From positions 372,001 to 436,000 of the forward strand of contig JBFXAQ010000001.1 of assembly GCA_050184115.1 (NCBI GenBank): 64,000 nucleotides of DNA, read 5' to 3'. The position numbers and the translations under genes were made by a program. The DNA is from JACKNG01 sp050184115. Lineage in GTDB: Bacteria; Pseudomonadota; Gammaproteobacteria; Ga0077536. The number at the start of each line of letters is the position of its first letter. Positions within the stretch are counted from its first letter, which is position 1. Below are positions 53,493-61,246 of the stretch, one piece after another. The notes beneath the pieces were generated by a model that was given only the letters and a program-made list of their open reading frames with translations, searched no databases and had not been told where the DNA came from.

Positions 53493-54494
53493 ATGTCAGC
53501 GCCGCTCGTACTGGTCGCCGGTGCAGGCGCCTGGGGTAGCGCGCTCGCCAACGTCTGCGCCCGCGCCGGAGCGCGTACCTGGCTGTGGGGACGCGACGCG
53601 ACGGTGCTGGCGGCCATCGCCCGCGAGCGGCGCCACCCGCGTCTGCCCGCTGAATGGGTCTTCGACGATGCCATTGAGCCGGTCAGCGGGCTGGCCGGAT
53701 TGCCCACCGTCGATTGCGTGATCTTCGCGGTGCCGTTCCAGACCCTGGCCGGGGTCATGGCGGAACTGCGGGCCGGGCTGGCGCGACCGCGCGCGGTGGC
53801 CTGTGCGAGCAAGGGTTTCGAACTCGACAGCGGGCGTCTCGCCCACGCCATCGCCGCCGACTCCTGGTCGGCCGCGATGCCTTTCGCGCAGATCTCGGGG
53901 CCCAATTTCGCCGGCGAGGTGATGCTCGGCCTGCCGGCCGCGATCACGGTCGGCAGCGCCGATGCCGCGCTCGGCGACCTGCTCGTCCGCGCGCTGCACG
54001 GCGCGCGTTTCCGCGCCTATCTCACGCGCGACGTCGTCGGTGTCGAGGTCGGCGGCGCGCTCAAGAACGTCATGGCCATCGCGGCGGGCATCGCCGACGG
54101 GCTGCGTCTCGGCGCCAACTCGCGTGCGGCGCTCATCACCCGCGGCCTGGCCGAGATGGCCCGCTTCGGGCTGGCGCGAGGTGGCCGCATGGAAACCTTC
54201 ATGGGCTTGTCCGGGGTCGGCGACCTGGTGCTCACGTGCACCGACGATCAATCGCGCAACCGCCGCTTCGGTCTCGCGCTCGGTCGCTGCGGCGATCCCG
54301 CGCAGGCCGCGGCGGAGACCGGCGCGCTGGTGGAAGGCGCGGCCACGGCCCGCGCGGTGGCCGATCTCGCCGCGGCCTCCGGCATCGCCATGCCCATCGT
54401 CGACGCCGTCGCCGCGGTCGTGCGCGGCACCCTGCGCCCCATGGACGCCGTCACCTGCCTGCTCACCCGCGATCCCACCCTCGAGACGGACTGA
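53493..54494 (+). CDS. gpsA: NAD(P)-dependent glycerol-3-phosphate dehydrogenase
   Basis: Makes sn-glycerol-3-phosphate from dihydroxyacetone phosphate for phospholipids. The 333-residue protein has the Rossmann loop VAGAGAWGSALANVCA, the SGPNFAGEVMLGLP region, the catalytic Lys in VEVGGALKNVMAIAAGI and LSGVGDLVLTCTDDQSRNRR. It lies 14 bases after secB, the conserved secB-gpsA pair. Confidence 0.96.
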   Translation: MSAPLVLVAGAGAWGSALANVCARAGARTWLWGRDATVLAAIARERRHPRLPAEWVFDDAIEPVSGLAGLPTVDCVIFAVPFQTLAGVMAELRAGLARPRAVACASKGFELDSGRLAHAIAADSWSAAMPFAQISGPNFAGEVMLGLPAAITVGSADAALGDLLVRALHGARFRAYLTRDVVGVEVGGALKNVMAIAAGIADGLRLGANSRAALITRGLAEMARFGLARGGRMETFMGLSGVGDLVLTCTDDQSRNRRFGLALGRCGDPAQAAAETGALVEGAATARAVADLAAASGIAMPIVDAVAAVVRGTLRPMDAVTCLLTRDPTLETD

Positions 54495-54522
54495 GGCGCG
54501 CGCCGCGGTGGCGCCGCGCCTC
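54493..54522 (+). terminator. GC-rich hairpin after gpsA
   Basis: GAGGCGCG and CGCGCCTC form a perfect 8-base stem around a 14-base GC-rich loop starting at the gpsA stop. There is no T run, so it is at best a weak or Rho-assisted terminator before the msh operon. Confidence 0.35.
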
Positions 54523-54641
54523 ATGCGCCCGAAACGCCTTATCTGGTACTGCGCCGCGTCGCTCGCCACCAGGGAATGGGGTGGGGGCTGGCGCACGCGT
54601 CCAGGATCCCTCCTGATGGCCTGATTTTTACTTAAATATTT

Positions 54642-54668
54642 TTGACTTTTATATAGTTACAGTATATT
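54642..54668 (+). promoter_or_regulatory. Candidate promoter of the msh operon in an A+T-rich island
   Basis: A stretch of about 70 bases (54621-54692) is strongly A+T-rich, unlike any other part of the window. It contains TTGACT at 54642 (5 of 6) and, 15 bases later, TATATT at 54663; a second -10-like TATACT is at 54671. Spacing is a little short for the first pair. Being the only A+T island and directly before mshI, it is very likely the operon control region and may also bind a silencing protein. Confidence 0.5.
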
Positions 54669-54735
54669 TCTATACTTGATTATTAGGATTGATCCGGGGT
54701 CTCGTAACCGCCGGCCGCGAGGAGTGAAGAGCCTG

Positions 54736-55692
54736 GTGATCAAGTGGTTCCGCAAAGCATCCGCGTCGTCGGGGCTGGTGGCCGTGTGTCCCGGCGGGCA
54801 GGGTATTGCCGTGGCTGCGGTGACCCGTGGTGCCGGCGTTGCGCCACAGTTGGACTGGGCCGGGTACGTGTCCGCGCCGCGCGCCGACAGCGGCCGCGCT
54901 GCCGGTCTGCATCGCCTGCTGGCCGCCCACGATGCCCACCGCTGCGCCGGCACCAGCGTGCTGCCGTCGGGCGACTACCATCTCGTGCTCCTGGAAGCGC
55001 CCGACGTACCGGCCGAGGAATTGCGCGAAGCGGTGCGCTGGCGGGTCAAGGACCTCATCGACTTCAATGTCGGCGAGGCCGTCATCGACGTCTTTCGGAC
55101 GCCGCCGATGAAGGGCGGGCGCAACAACATGGTCTACGCGGTGGTGGCGCGGGAGAGCGCGGTGCGTCGGGTCATCGACGAGGTCGAGGGCGCCGAGCAG
55201 GCGCTCGGCTGGGTCGACATCCCCGAGTTCGCCCTGCGCAACGTCACCGCCCAGCTGGCCGAGGACGTCGCCGGGGTCGCCTGTCTGCATCTCGAAGGCG
55301 ACAGCGGCCTTATCGTCATCACGCGCCAGGGCGAACTCTATCTCTCGCGACGCTTCGAAGGCAGCGTCGCGCGCCTGCTGACGTCGGCGGGCGGCGGCGT
55401 GACCGCGGAGAACGAGGGCCTGCTCGACGCCATCGTCATCGAGATCCAGCGCTCGCTCGATTACTACGAAAGCCAGTTCTCCCAGCCGCCCGTGCGCAAC
55501 CTCGTCGTCGCGCCGCTCGAGCAGTCGTTCGATGGGCTCGAGGCCTATCTCGGCAGCCAGCTCGGCATCGCGGCGCGGCGCCTCGCGCTCAGCGGTCTCA
55601 TCGAGTGTGCACAGCCGCTCGATGACGCCACGTCCGCGCGCTGCCTGATCGCCGTCGGTGCCGCCCTGCGCGACCTGGAGGCAGCGGCGTGA
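54736..55692 (+). CDS. mshI: MSHA biogenesis protein MshI (PilM-like)
   Basis: A 318-residue actin-like cytosolic protein of the PilM/MshI type, part of the pilus inner-membrane platform. It contains EAPDVPAEELREAVRWRVKD, IDVFRTPPMKGGRNNMVYAV, ENEGLLDAIVIEIQRSLDYY and PLEQSFDGLEAYLGSQLG. The start is not certain: GTG at 54736 (VIKWFRKASASSG) has GAGGAG 11 bases upstream and gives the family-like N-terminus; GTG at 54724 or TTG at 54676 would be longer. First gene of the msh operon. Confidence 0.87.
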   Translation: MIKWFRKASASSGLVAVCPGGQGIAVAAVTRGAGVAPQLDWAGYVSAPRADSGRAAGLHRLLAAHDAHRCAGTSVLPSGDYHLVLLEAPDVPAEELREAVRWRVKDLIDFNVGEAVIDVFRTPPMKGGRNNMVYAVVARESAVRRVIDEVEGAEQALGWVDIPEFALRNVTAQLAEDVAGVACLHLEGDSGLIVITRQGELYLSRRFEGSVARLLTSAGGGVTAENEGLLDAIVIEIQRSLDYYESQFSQPPVRNLVVAPLEQSFDGLEAYLGSQLGIAARRLALSGLIECAQPLDDATSARCLIAVGAALRDLEAAA

Positions 55693-56303
55693 GGCAGGAC
55701 ATCAACCTCTACCAGACGCACCTGCGACCGCGCCACGTAGTGTTGCCGGCGGCGACGATGGCGCGCATCGGCGTCGTCGTCCTGCTCGCCCTGGCCGGGC
55801 TCTCGGCCTGGGGTTACGCGCAGCTGACGCCGGTACGCGAGCGCGCGCGCCTCGCCGAGGCCGAGGTCGACAGCAGCCGCCAGCGCCTGGAGGAGACCCG
55901 GATCAAGTTTCCGCCACGCCAGCCGGACCAGCGCCTGGTCGCCGAGTTCGAACGGCGCAGCCACACGCTCGAACAGACGCGTGACATCGCCACCCGCCTG
56001 CGCGGCGGTGCCTACGGCAGTCCGGACGGCCTGTCGAGCTACCTCGAAGGCCTGGCCCGGCAGCACGTCGAGGGCACCTGGCTGACCGGCGTGAAAATCG
56101 GCGGCGGCGGGCAGGCCGTCGGCCTGCTCGGCAAGACGCTGCTGCCGGAACTCGTGCCCGCCTACCTCGAGCGCCTGGCGCAGGAACCATCGTTCCGTGG
56201 CAAGGCCTTCAGTGCGCTCGAACTGAGCGCTATCACGGATGGCCTCGGCGAGATCGCCTTCGCCGTCCATACCCCCGGCATTGCCCTGGAGGATGCGCCG
56301 TGA
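55689..56303 (+). CDS. PilN-like fimbrial assembly protein (MshI2)
   Basis: A 204-residue protein with one membrane span (about 24-46, TMARIGVVVLLALAGLSAWG) after a conserved cytosolic start RQDINLYQTHLRPRH, then a periplasmic coiled coil (TPVRERARLAEAEVDSSRQR) and small domain, the layout of PilN. In Shewanella-like MSHA loci mshI is also split into a PilM-like and a PilN-like gene. GTG start inside the mshI stop. Confidence 0.85.
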   Translation: MRQDINLYQTHLRPRHVVLPAATMARIGVVVLLALAGLSAWGYAQLTPVRERARLAEAEVDSSRQRLEETRIKFPPRQPDQRLVAEFERRSHTLEQTRDIATRLRGGAYGSPDGLSSYLEGLARQHVEGTWLTGVKIGGGGQAVGLLGKTLLPELVPAYLERLAQEPSFRGKAFSALELSAITDGLGEIAFAVHTPGIALEDAP

Positions 56304-56962
56304 ACGCGGCCTGGGAACGGCTGGCGACGCGTGTCGACGCGCTGGAAACCAAGGAGCGGGTGCTGGTCGGCAGCGCCCTGCTGCTGGTCGTGGTGCTCGG
56401 CTGGTACCAGTTCGTCTTCGAGCCGATGCTCAAGGAACGGCAGCGGCTGCACAACCAGATCCTCGGCTGGCAGGCACAGGTCAGCGAGACCACGCTGCAG
56501 ATGGCGCAGGTCCTCGAAGCCGCGCAACGCGATCCCGATGCCCCGTTACGGCAGCGTCTGGATGCAACGAACGCGCAGATCGCCGAGTACGAGACCGCGA
56601 TCCGCGAACTCGCCGGGCAACTCGTCACACCGCAACAGATGGCCCTGATCCTGCGCAGCGTCCTCGAGCAGGTCGCCGGGCTCGAATTCGTCGGCCTCGA
56701 AGGCCTCGGCGCCGAACCCCTGCTCCCGCCGGACGCCGCGGCGGCGAACGGCGACGCGCCGATCAACGCCTTCCGCCACGGCTTCCGTATCACTTTCCGC
56801 GGCAGCTATCTCGACGCCGTCGCCTATCTGCGCGCGCTCGAAGGCCTGCCCTGGCGTTTCTTCTGGGATGGTCTCGACATCGCCGTCGAGCAGCATCCCC
56901 AGGCGCTCACCGAGGTGGTCGTCTACACCTTGAGTCTCGATCGGAGCTGGATCGGTGTGTGA
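56300..56962 (+). CDS. mshJ: MSHA biogenesis protein MshJ (PilO-like)
   Basis: A 220-residue bitopic protein: N-terminal WERLATRVDALETKERVLVG, membrane span about 24-42 (GSALLLVVVLGWYQFVF), a periplasmic coiled coil to about residue 110 and a C-terminal ferredoxin-like domain (NAFRHGFRITFRGSYLDAVA). This is the MshJ/PilO architecture and it should pair with the previous product. GTG start overlapping by four bases, and it overlaps mshK by eight. Confidence 0.88.
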   Translation: MNAAWERLATRVDALETKERVLVGSALLLVVVLGWYQFVFEPMLKERQRLHNQILGWQAQVSETTLQMAQVLEAAQRDPDAPLRQRLDATNAQIAEYETAIRELAGQLVTPQQMALILRSVLEQVAGLEFVGLEGLGAEPLLPPDAAAANGDAPINAFRHGFRITFRGSYLDAVAYLRALEGLPWRFFWDGLDIAVEQHPQALTEVVVYTLSLDRSWIGV

Positions 56963-57338
56963 GATCCGCCGCCATGCGCGGGCAGGCGCGGCGCGCCGTT
57001 GGGCGCTGCTCGTCGCTGCCGCGTTCGCGCCCGCCGCGTCACACGCGGCCGACGGCGTCGCGCTGACCGACCCGACGCGCCCACCGATGACCCACGAATC
57101 GGCGCTCGAGCGCCTCGCGGTGACGGTGCCCGAGACCTTCACCGTGTCGGCCATCCGCATCAGCGCGCACGATCGCCGCGCGCTGGTCAACGACCGCCTG
57201 GTCGGCGAGGGCGACAGCGTCGGCGGTGGTCGCGTGGTCGAGATCACGCCGGGCGCCGTCGTCATCGAATACCTCTCGGAACGGAACCGCATCGCGTTGC
57301 TGCCGGGAACGGTAAGGCGCAGCGCGGCTGCACGCTGA
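56955..57338 (+). CDS. mshK: MSHA biogenesis protein MshK (PilP-like)
   Basis: A 127-residue exported protein. After a basic start and hydrophobic WALLVAAAFAPAASHA comes LTDPTRPP, the typical beginning of MshK, and a small beta domain (FTVSAIRISAHDRRALVNDR, VVEITPGAVVIEYLSERN) like the PilP/GspC homology region that contacts the secretin. GTG start. Directly upstream of the secretin gene mshL. Confidence 0.85.
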   Translation: MCEIRRHARAGAARRWALLVAAAFAPAASHAADGVALTDPTRPPMTHESALERLAVTVPETFTVSAIRISAHDRRALVNDRLVGEGDSVGGGRVVEITPGAVVIEYLSERNRIALLPGTVRRSAAAR

Positions 57339-57354
57339 CGGCAAAGGCAGACCC

Positions 57355-59121
57355 ATGCATCGATCCCCGCTCATCCGTACCCTCCAGGCCACTACCTTGG
57401 CCGCCCTCGCACTGCTGTTGCTCGCCTGCGAGAATCCGGCGCCGCGCGTCGACACCCTGGGCGCGATCGACACCGTGTTGAAGGATGGCGCCGCGGAGCA
57501 TCGCGATGGTGACGACGTGCCGCCGGACGTCGCCAACGAACTCATTCCGACCCTGCGCCTCGACGTGCCCGCGGTCCCCGAGATCATCGACGCCCAGCGC
57601 TTCGACATCGCGGTCAACGACGTTCCCGCCGTGCAGTTCTTCATGAGCCTGATCGACGGCACGGACTACAACATGGTGGTTCATCCCGAAGTCACCGGAC
57701 ACATCTCGCTCAACCTCAAGAACGTCACCATCCCGGACGTGCTCGAGGCAGCGCGCGACGTCTACGGCTTCGAGTTCGAGAAGACGCCCTACGGCTTCCA
57801 GGTGCTGCCGGCGCGGCTCGAAGCGCGCGTCTACCAGATCAACTACCTCAATGTCGCGCGCAGCGGCACCTCCGCGACCTTCGTCAGTTCCGGCACCCTG
57901 CAGGAAGGCCCGGGTGCCAACAACATCAGCGACAGCGCGGTGAACGACGGCCAGTTCAGCAGTGACGGGCGCGGCCAGCGCACCGTGGTCGGCACGCAGA
58001 TCTCGACCGTGCATCCCGAGACCTCGTTCTGGCGCGAACTGCAGTCCTCGCTCGAGGCCATCGTCGGCGACGGCGAAGGGCGCAGCGTGGTGGTCAACCC
58101 GCAGTCCGGCGTCGTGGTGGCACGCGCCATCCCGACGGAGCTGCGCGAGATCGAGGCCTTCCTGCGCGCGACCCAGCTCATCGCCCAGCGCCAGGTCATC
58201 CTCGAAGCCAAGATCCTCGAAGTCGAGCTGTCCGCCGGCTTCCAGTCGGGCATCAACTGGGCCAGCGTGCTCGGCAGTTTCACCCTCGGTCATACCGGCG
58301 GCGGTACCAATCTCGTCGGCGAATCCGGCCTGAGCGATCTCGCCGGTCTGGCCGTCGACCAGTTCCCGGGCCAGACCGCCATCGGCGGCGTGCCGGCCTC
58401 GGCCTTCGGCGGCGTCTTCTCGCTCGCCGTCAGCGGCAGCGACTTCACCGCCTTCGTCGAACTGCTCGAATCGCAGGGCAACGTGCAGGTGCTGTCCAGC
58501 CCGCGCATCGCGACGATGAACAACCAGAAGGCGATCATCAAGGTCGGTACGGACGAGTTCTTCGTCACCGACGTTTCGACCACGACCATCACCAGCAACA
58601 CCACCCAGACCACGCCCAACATCGAGCTGACACCGTTCTTCTCCGGCATCGCGCTCGACGTCACGCCGCAGATCAGCGAGAGCGGCGAGGTCATGCTGCA
58701 TGTCCATCCGACCGTCAGCCAGGTGCGCGACCAGCAGAAGAACATCGCCATCGGCGGTCTCAATCAGACCTTGCCTCTGGCGCGCAGCACGGTGCGCGAA
58801 TCCGATTCGATCGTGCGCGCGAAGAGTGGTCAGCTCGTCGTCATCGGCGGCCTGATGCAGGACCGCGACACCGAGCAGGACGCCAAGACCCCCGGTCTCG
58901 GCGATCTGCCGGGGGTCGGCGCGTTGTTCCGCCACAAGCGCACCGAGTCGACCAAGAGCGAGCTGGTCATCCTGCTGCGCCCGATCGTGCTCGAAGGCGA
59001 CCAGCAGTGGGCCGACGCGTTCGGCCAGACCGGCGCCAACGTCGACCGCCTGGAAACCGAGCTGGCCGACTGGAAGGCCCGCCGCCACAGCGGCATCGGT
59101 TACGGCAAACCCGATCCGTGA
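57355..59121 (+). CDS. mshL: MSHA outer-membrane secretin MshL
   Basis: A 588-residue secretin lipoprotein through which the pilus passes the outer membrane. Lipobox LLLACENP (C25). N-domains with AVQFFMSLIDGTDYNMVVHP and SLNLKNVTIPDVLEAARDV, then the secretin domain: RQVILEAKILEVELSAGFQS, NVQVLSSPRIATMNNQKAII, DVTPQISESGEVMLHVHPTV and the C-terminal VIGGLMQDRDTEQDAKTPGL. Length and features fit the MSHA-type secretin rather than PilQ. Confidence 0.94.
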   Translation: MHRSPLIRTLQATTLAALALLLLACENPAPRVDTLGAIDTVLKDGAAEHRDGDDVPPDVANELIPTLRLDVPAVPEIIDAQRFDIAVNDVPAVQFFMSLIDGTDYNMVVHPEVTGHISLNLKNVTIPDVLEAARDVYGFEFEKTPYGFQVLPARLEARVYQINYLNVARSGTSATFVSSGTLQEGPGANNISDSAVNDGQFSSDGRGQRTVVGTQISTVHPETSFWRELQSSLEAIVGDGEGRSVVVNPQSGVVVARAIPTELREIEAFLRATQLIAQRQVILEAKILEVELSAGFQSGINWASVLGSFTLGHTGGGTNLVGESGLSDLAGLAVDQFPGQTAIGGVPASAFGGVFSLAVSGSDFTAFVELLESQGNVQVLSSPRIATMNNQKAIIKVGTDEFFVTDVSTTTITSNTTQTTPNIELTPFFSGIALDVTPQISESGEVMLHVHPTVSQVRDQQKNIAIGGLNQTLPLARSTVRESDSIVRAKSGQLVVIGGLMQDRDTEQDAKTPGLGDLPGVGALFRHKRTESTKSELVILLRPIVLEGDQQWADAFGQTGANVDRLETELADWKARRHSGIGYGKPDP

Positions 59122-59154
59122 CGGCCGACAGGCCGACCACCCGAGGCTCGAACG

Positions 59155-60099
59155 ATGTACCTGGAACACTTCGGCTTACGCGAGATGCCCTTCACGCTGA
59201 CCCCGGACACGGCTTTCTTCATGAGCCGTGCCGGCTACCAGGATGCACTCAACGTGCTGCTGGTGGCACTGCGCAGCGGCGAGGGCTTCGTCAAGGTCAC
59301 CGGCGAGGTCGGTACCGGCAAGACCATGCTGTGCCGTACCCTGCTGAAGACGCTCGGTGACGATTTCGCCACCGCCTATATCCCCAACCCCTACCTGCGT
59401 CCGACGACGTTGTTGCTGGCCATCGCCGATGAACTCGGTATCGCCTACCCGGAGAAGATCGGCCAGCACGCCTTCATGCGCCTGCTCAACCAGGCGCTGG
59501 TCGACATCCACGAACGTGGGCGACGTGTGCTGGTCTGCCTCGACGAGGCGCAGGCGATGCCGCTCGAGACGCTCGAGACGCTGCGCCTGCTGACCAACCT
59601 CGAAACGGAGAAGAGCAAGCTCATCCAGGTCGTATTGTTCGGCCAGCCCGAGCTCGATCACGTGCTCGAACAGCCCTCGATACGCCAGTTGCGTCAGCGC
59701 ATCACCTTCGCCTACCAGATCCAGCCGCTCAGCCGGGTCGGCATGGAACACTACGTCGCCCACCGCCTCGCCGTGGCGGGCCACGCCGGGCCTCCACTGC
59801 TCGGCAAGCGTGCGCTCGACCTCCTGCATGCCGGCAGCGCGGGGGTGCCGCGCCTGGTCAACATCCTCATGCACAAGGCGTTGATGTCGGCCTTCGGCAC
59901 GGGCAGCACCCGCATCGAGCCTCTGCACGTCACCCGCGCCGTCGGCGATACGACCGATGCGCGGCGTTGTCTCGAGCGCCCGTCATGGTGGCGAAGACTG
60001 CCCGCCCGTTGGCTGGCCGGCAGTCTCGGTGCGCTCGCCGTCGTCGCCGTCGGCCTTGCCCTGACCCACGCCGGCAACGTCCTGGCGATGCTGCCATGA
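59155..60099 (+). CDS. mshM: MshM AAA ATPase (ExeA-like)
   Basis: A 314-residue ATPase of the ExeA/GspA group starting MYLEHFGLREMPFTLTPDT. Walker A GEVGTGKT is at 50-57 and Walker B in VLVCLDEAQAMP. The C-terminus has a membrane span (WLAGSLGALAVVAVGLALTH). In MSHA loci this protein helps secretin assembly or its crossing of the peptidoglycan. The stop overlaps the mshN ATG. Confidence 0.91.
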   Translation: MYLEHFGLREMPFTLTPDTAFFMSRAGYQDALNVLLVALRSGEGFVKVTGEVGTGKTMLCRTLLKTLGDDFATAYIPNPYLRPTTLLLAIADELGIAYPEKIGQHAFMRLLNQALVDIHERGRRVLVCLDEAQAMPLETLETLRLLTNLETEKSKLIQVVLFGQPELDHVLEQPSIRQLRQRITFAYQIQPLSRVGMEHYVAHRLAVAGHAGPPLLGKRALDLLHAGSAGVPRLVNILMHKALMSAFGTGSTRIEPLHVTRAVGDTTDARRCLERPSWWRRLPARWLAGSLGALAVVAVGLALTHAGNVLAMLP

Positions 60100-61241
60100 G
60101 CCTCATCAACCAGATGCTGAGCGATCTCGAGCGTCGCCGCGGCGGTTCGTTGCCGAACGGCGCGCGCGCCCTCGACGGTCTGCATGCGGCGGGCGGCGTC
60201 GGCACGCTTGCAGCAGGCGATGCCCGACCCGCCTCGCGCCTGCTGCTCGGCGTGTTGCTCGGCGTCGCCGTCACCGCCCTGACGTGGAACGGCGCCGGGT
60301 TCACCGCCTGGCGCTGGCCGGCCAACTTGGCGCCGACGGCGCGGGAGGCCGCCATCGCGGCGGTGCCACCGGCGGTCGCGGGTGCACCCCGCGTGGACGC
60401 CGTCGACGCCGCGGCCGCGGAACTCGTGTCCTATGCCTTCCCGGTGTTCGAAGAAACCCTGGTGCTGGACGAACCACAACCCGAACCGCGGGTCGCGGAG
60501 TCCCCGCGCGCGGAGTCCGCGGTGGCCGCCGCGCGCGACTTGGCCTCGCCGCCGACGGCGCCCGCGTCTGTGCCCGAGGCCGCCGCTGACGTCATCCTCA
60601 ATGACACCGCCGTCAGCGCGCCCGCGATCGAACGCCCGGGCAGCATCGCCAAGGCGAACGTGATGACCCCAGCCGGTGAACTCGAGTTCGCCGACCTCGC
60701 GCGCCGCCTCGCCCGCGAGCGTGGACCGGCGCTGGTGGCGGCGCTCGACGACTTCGTCACGCGCTATCCCGAGCACGTCGCCGGGCGCGTCGCCCTCGCC
60801 ACCGAGATCCTGCGCGGTGGCGACGGCGCACGGGCACGCGTGGTACTGCGCGAGGGGCTGCAACGCGCGCCGTCGGAGTATCGCTACGCTTTGTTGCTGG
60901 CCCACGTCGAGATGGATGCCGGCCAGCTCGCCGCCGCCCGCGACGTCCTCGGCCGGGTGACGCCGCCGCTCGCACAATTGGCCGAACACCTTGCGTTCCT
61001 CGCCGCCCTCGAGCAGCGTCTCGGCGCTCACGACGCGGCTGTTGCCGCCTATCGCGGTGCGCTCGAACAGGAGCCGGCGCGGGGCGCCTGGTGGGTGGGG
61101 CTGGGCATCTCGCTCGCCGCGCGCGGCGAGGTCGGCGAGGCCGCGCTGGCATTCACCCGTGCCCTGGCCGATCAGAGCCTGTCGCAGCGCCTGCGCGATT
61201 ACGCGGGTCGCGAGGCTGCCCGTCTGGGCGCCAGTACCTGA
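60096..61241 (+). CDS. mshN: MSHA biogenesis protein MshN (TPR)
   Basis: A 381-residue protein with the MshN N-terminus (MSLINQMLSDLERRRG), a membrane span near 44-62 (RLLLGVLLGVAVTALTW), an Ala/Pro/Val-rich stretch to about 185 and C-terminal TPR-like repeats (ARRLARERGPALVAALDDFV; RVVLREGLQRAPSEYRYALL; HDAAVAAYRGALEQEPARGA). The TPR part should sit in the periplasm. Coupled to mshM by ATGA, and mshE starts five bases later. Confidence 0.87.
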   Translation: MSLINQMLSDLERRRGGSLPNGARALDGLHAAGGVGTLAAGDARPASRLLLGVLLGVAVTALTWNGAGFTAWRWPANLAPTAREAAIAAVPPAVAGAPRVDAVDAAAAELVSYAFPVFEETLVLDEPQPEPRVAESPRAESAVAAARDLASPPTAPASVPEAAADVILNDTAVSAPAIERPGSIAKANVMTPAGELEFADLARRLARERGPALVAALDDFVTRYPEHVAGRVALATEILRGGDGARARVVLREGLQRAPSEYRYALLLAHVEMDAGQLAAARDVLGRVTPPLAQLAEHLAFLAALEQRLGAHDAAVAAYRGALEQEPARGAWWVGLGISLAARGEVGEAALAFTRALADQSLSQRLRDYAGREAARLGAST

Positions 61242-61246
61242 TCGCC

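Noticed and set aside
54736..56962. Reading the mshI/N/J genes as the PilMNO part of the type IVa pilus
   Set aside because: The following genes are an MSHA-type lipoprotein secretin, an ExeA-like ATPase, a TPR MshN and an MshEN-domain ATPase, which is the msh order and not pilMNOPQ.
57262..59169. 635-codon minus-strand frame opposite mshL
   Set aside because: Shadow of the secretin gene, with low-complexity Asp/Gly/Val composition typical of antisense frames.
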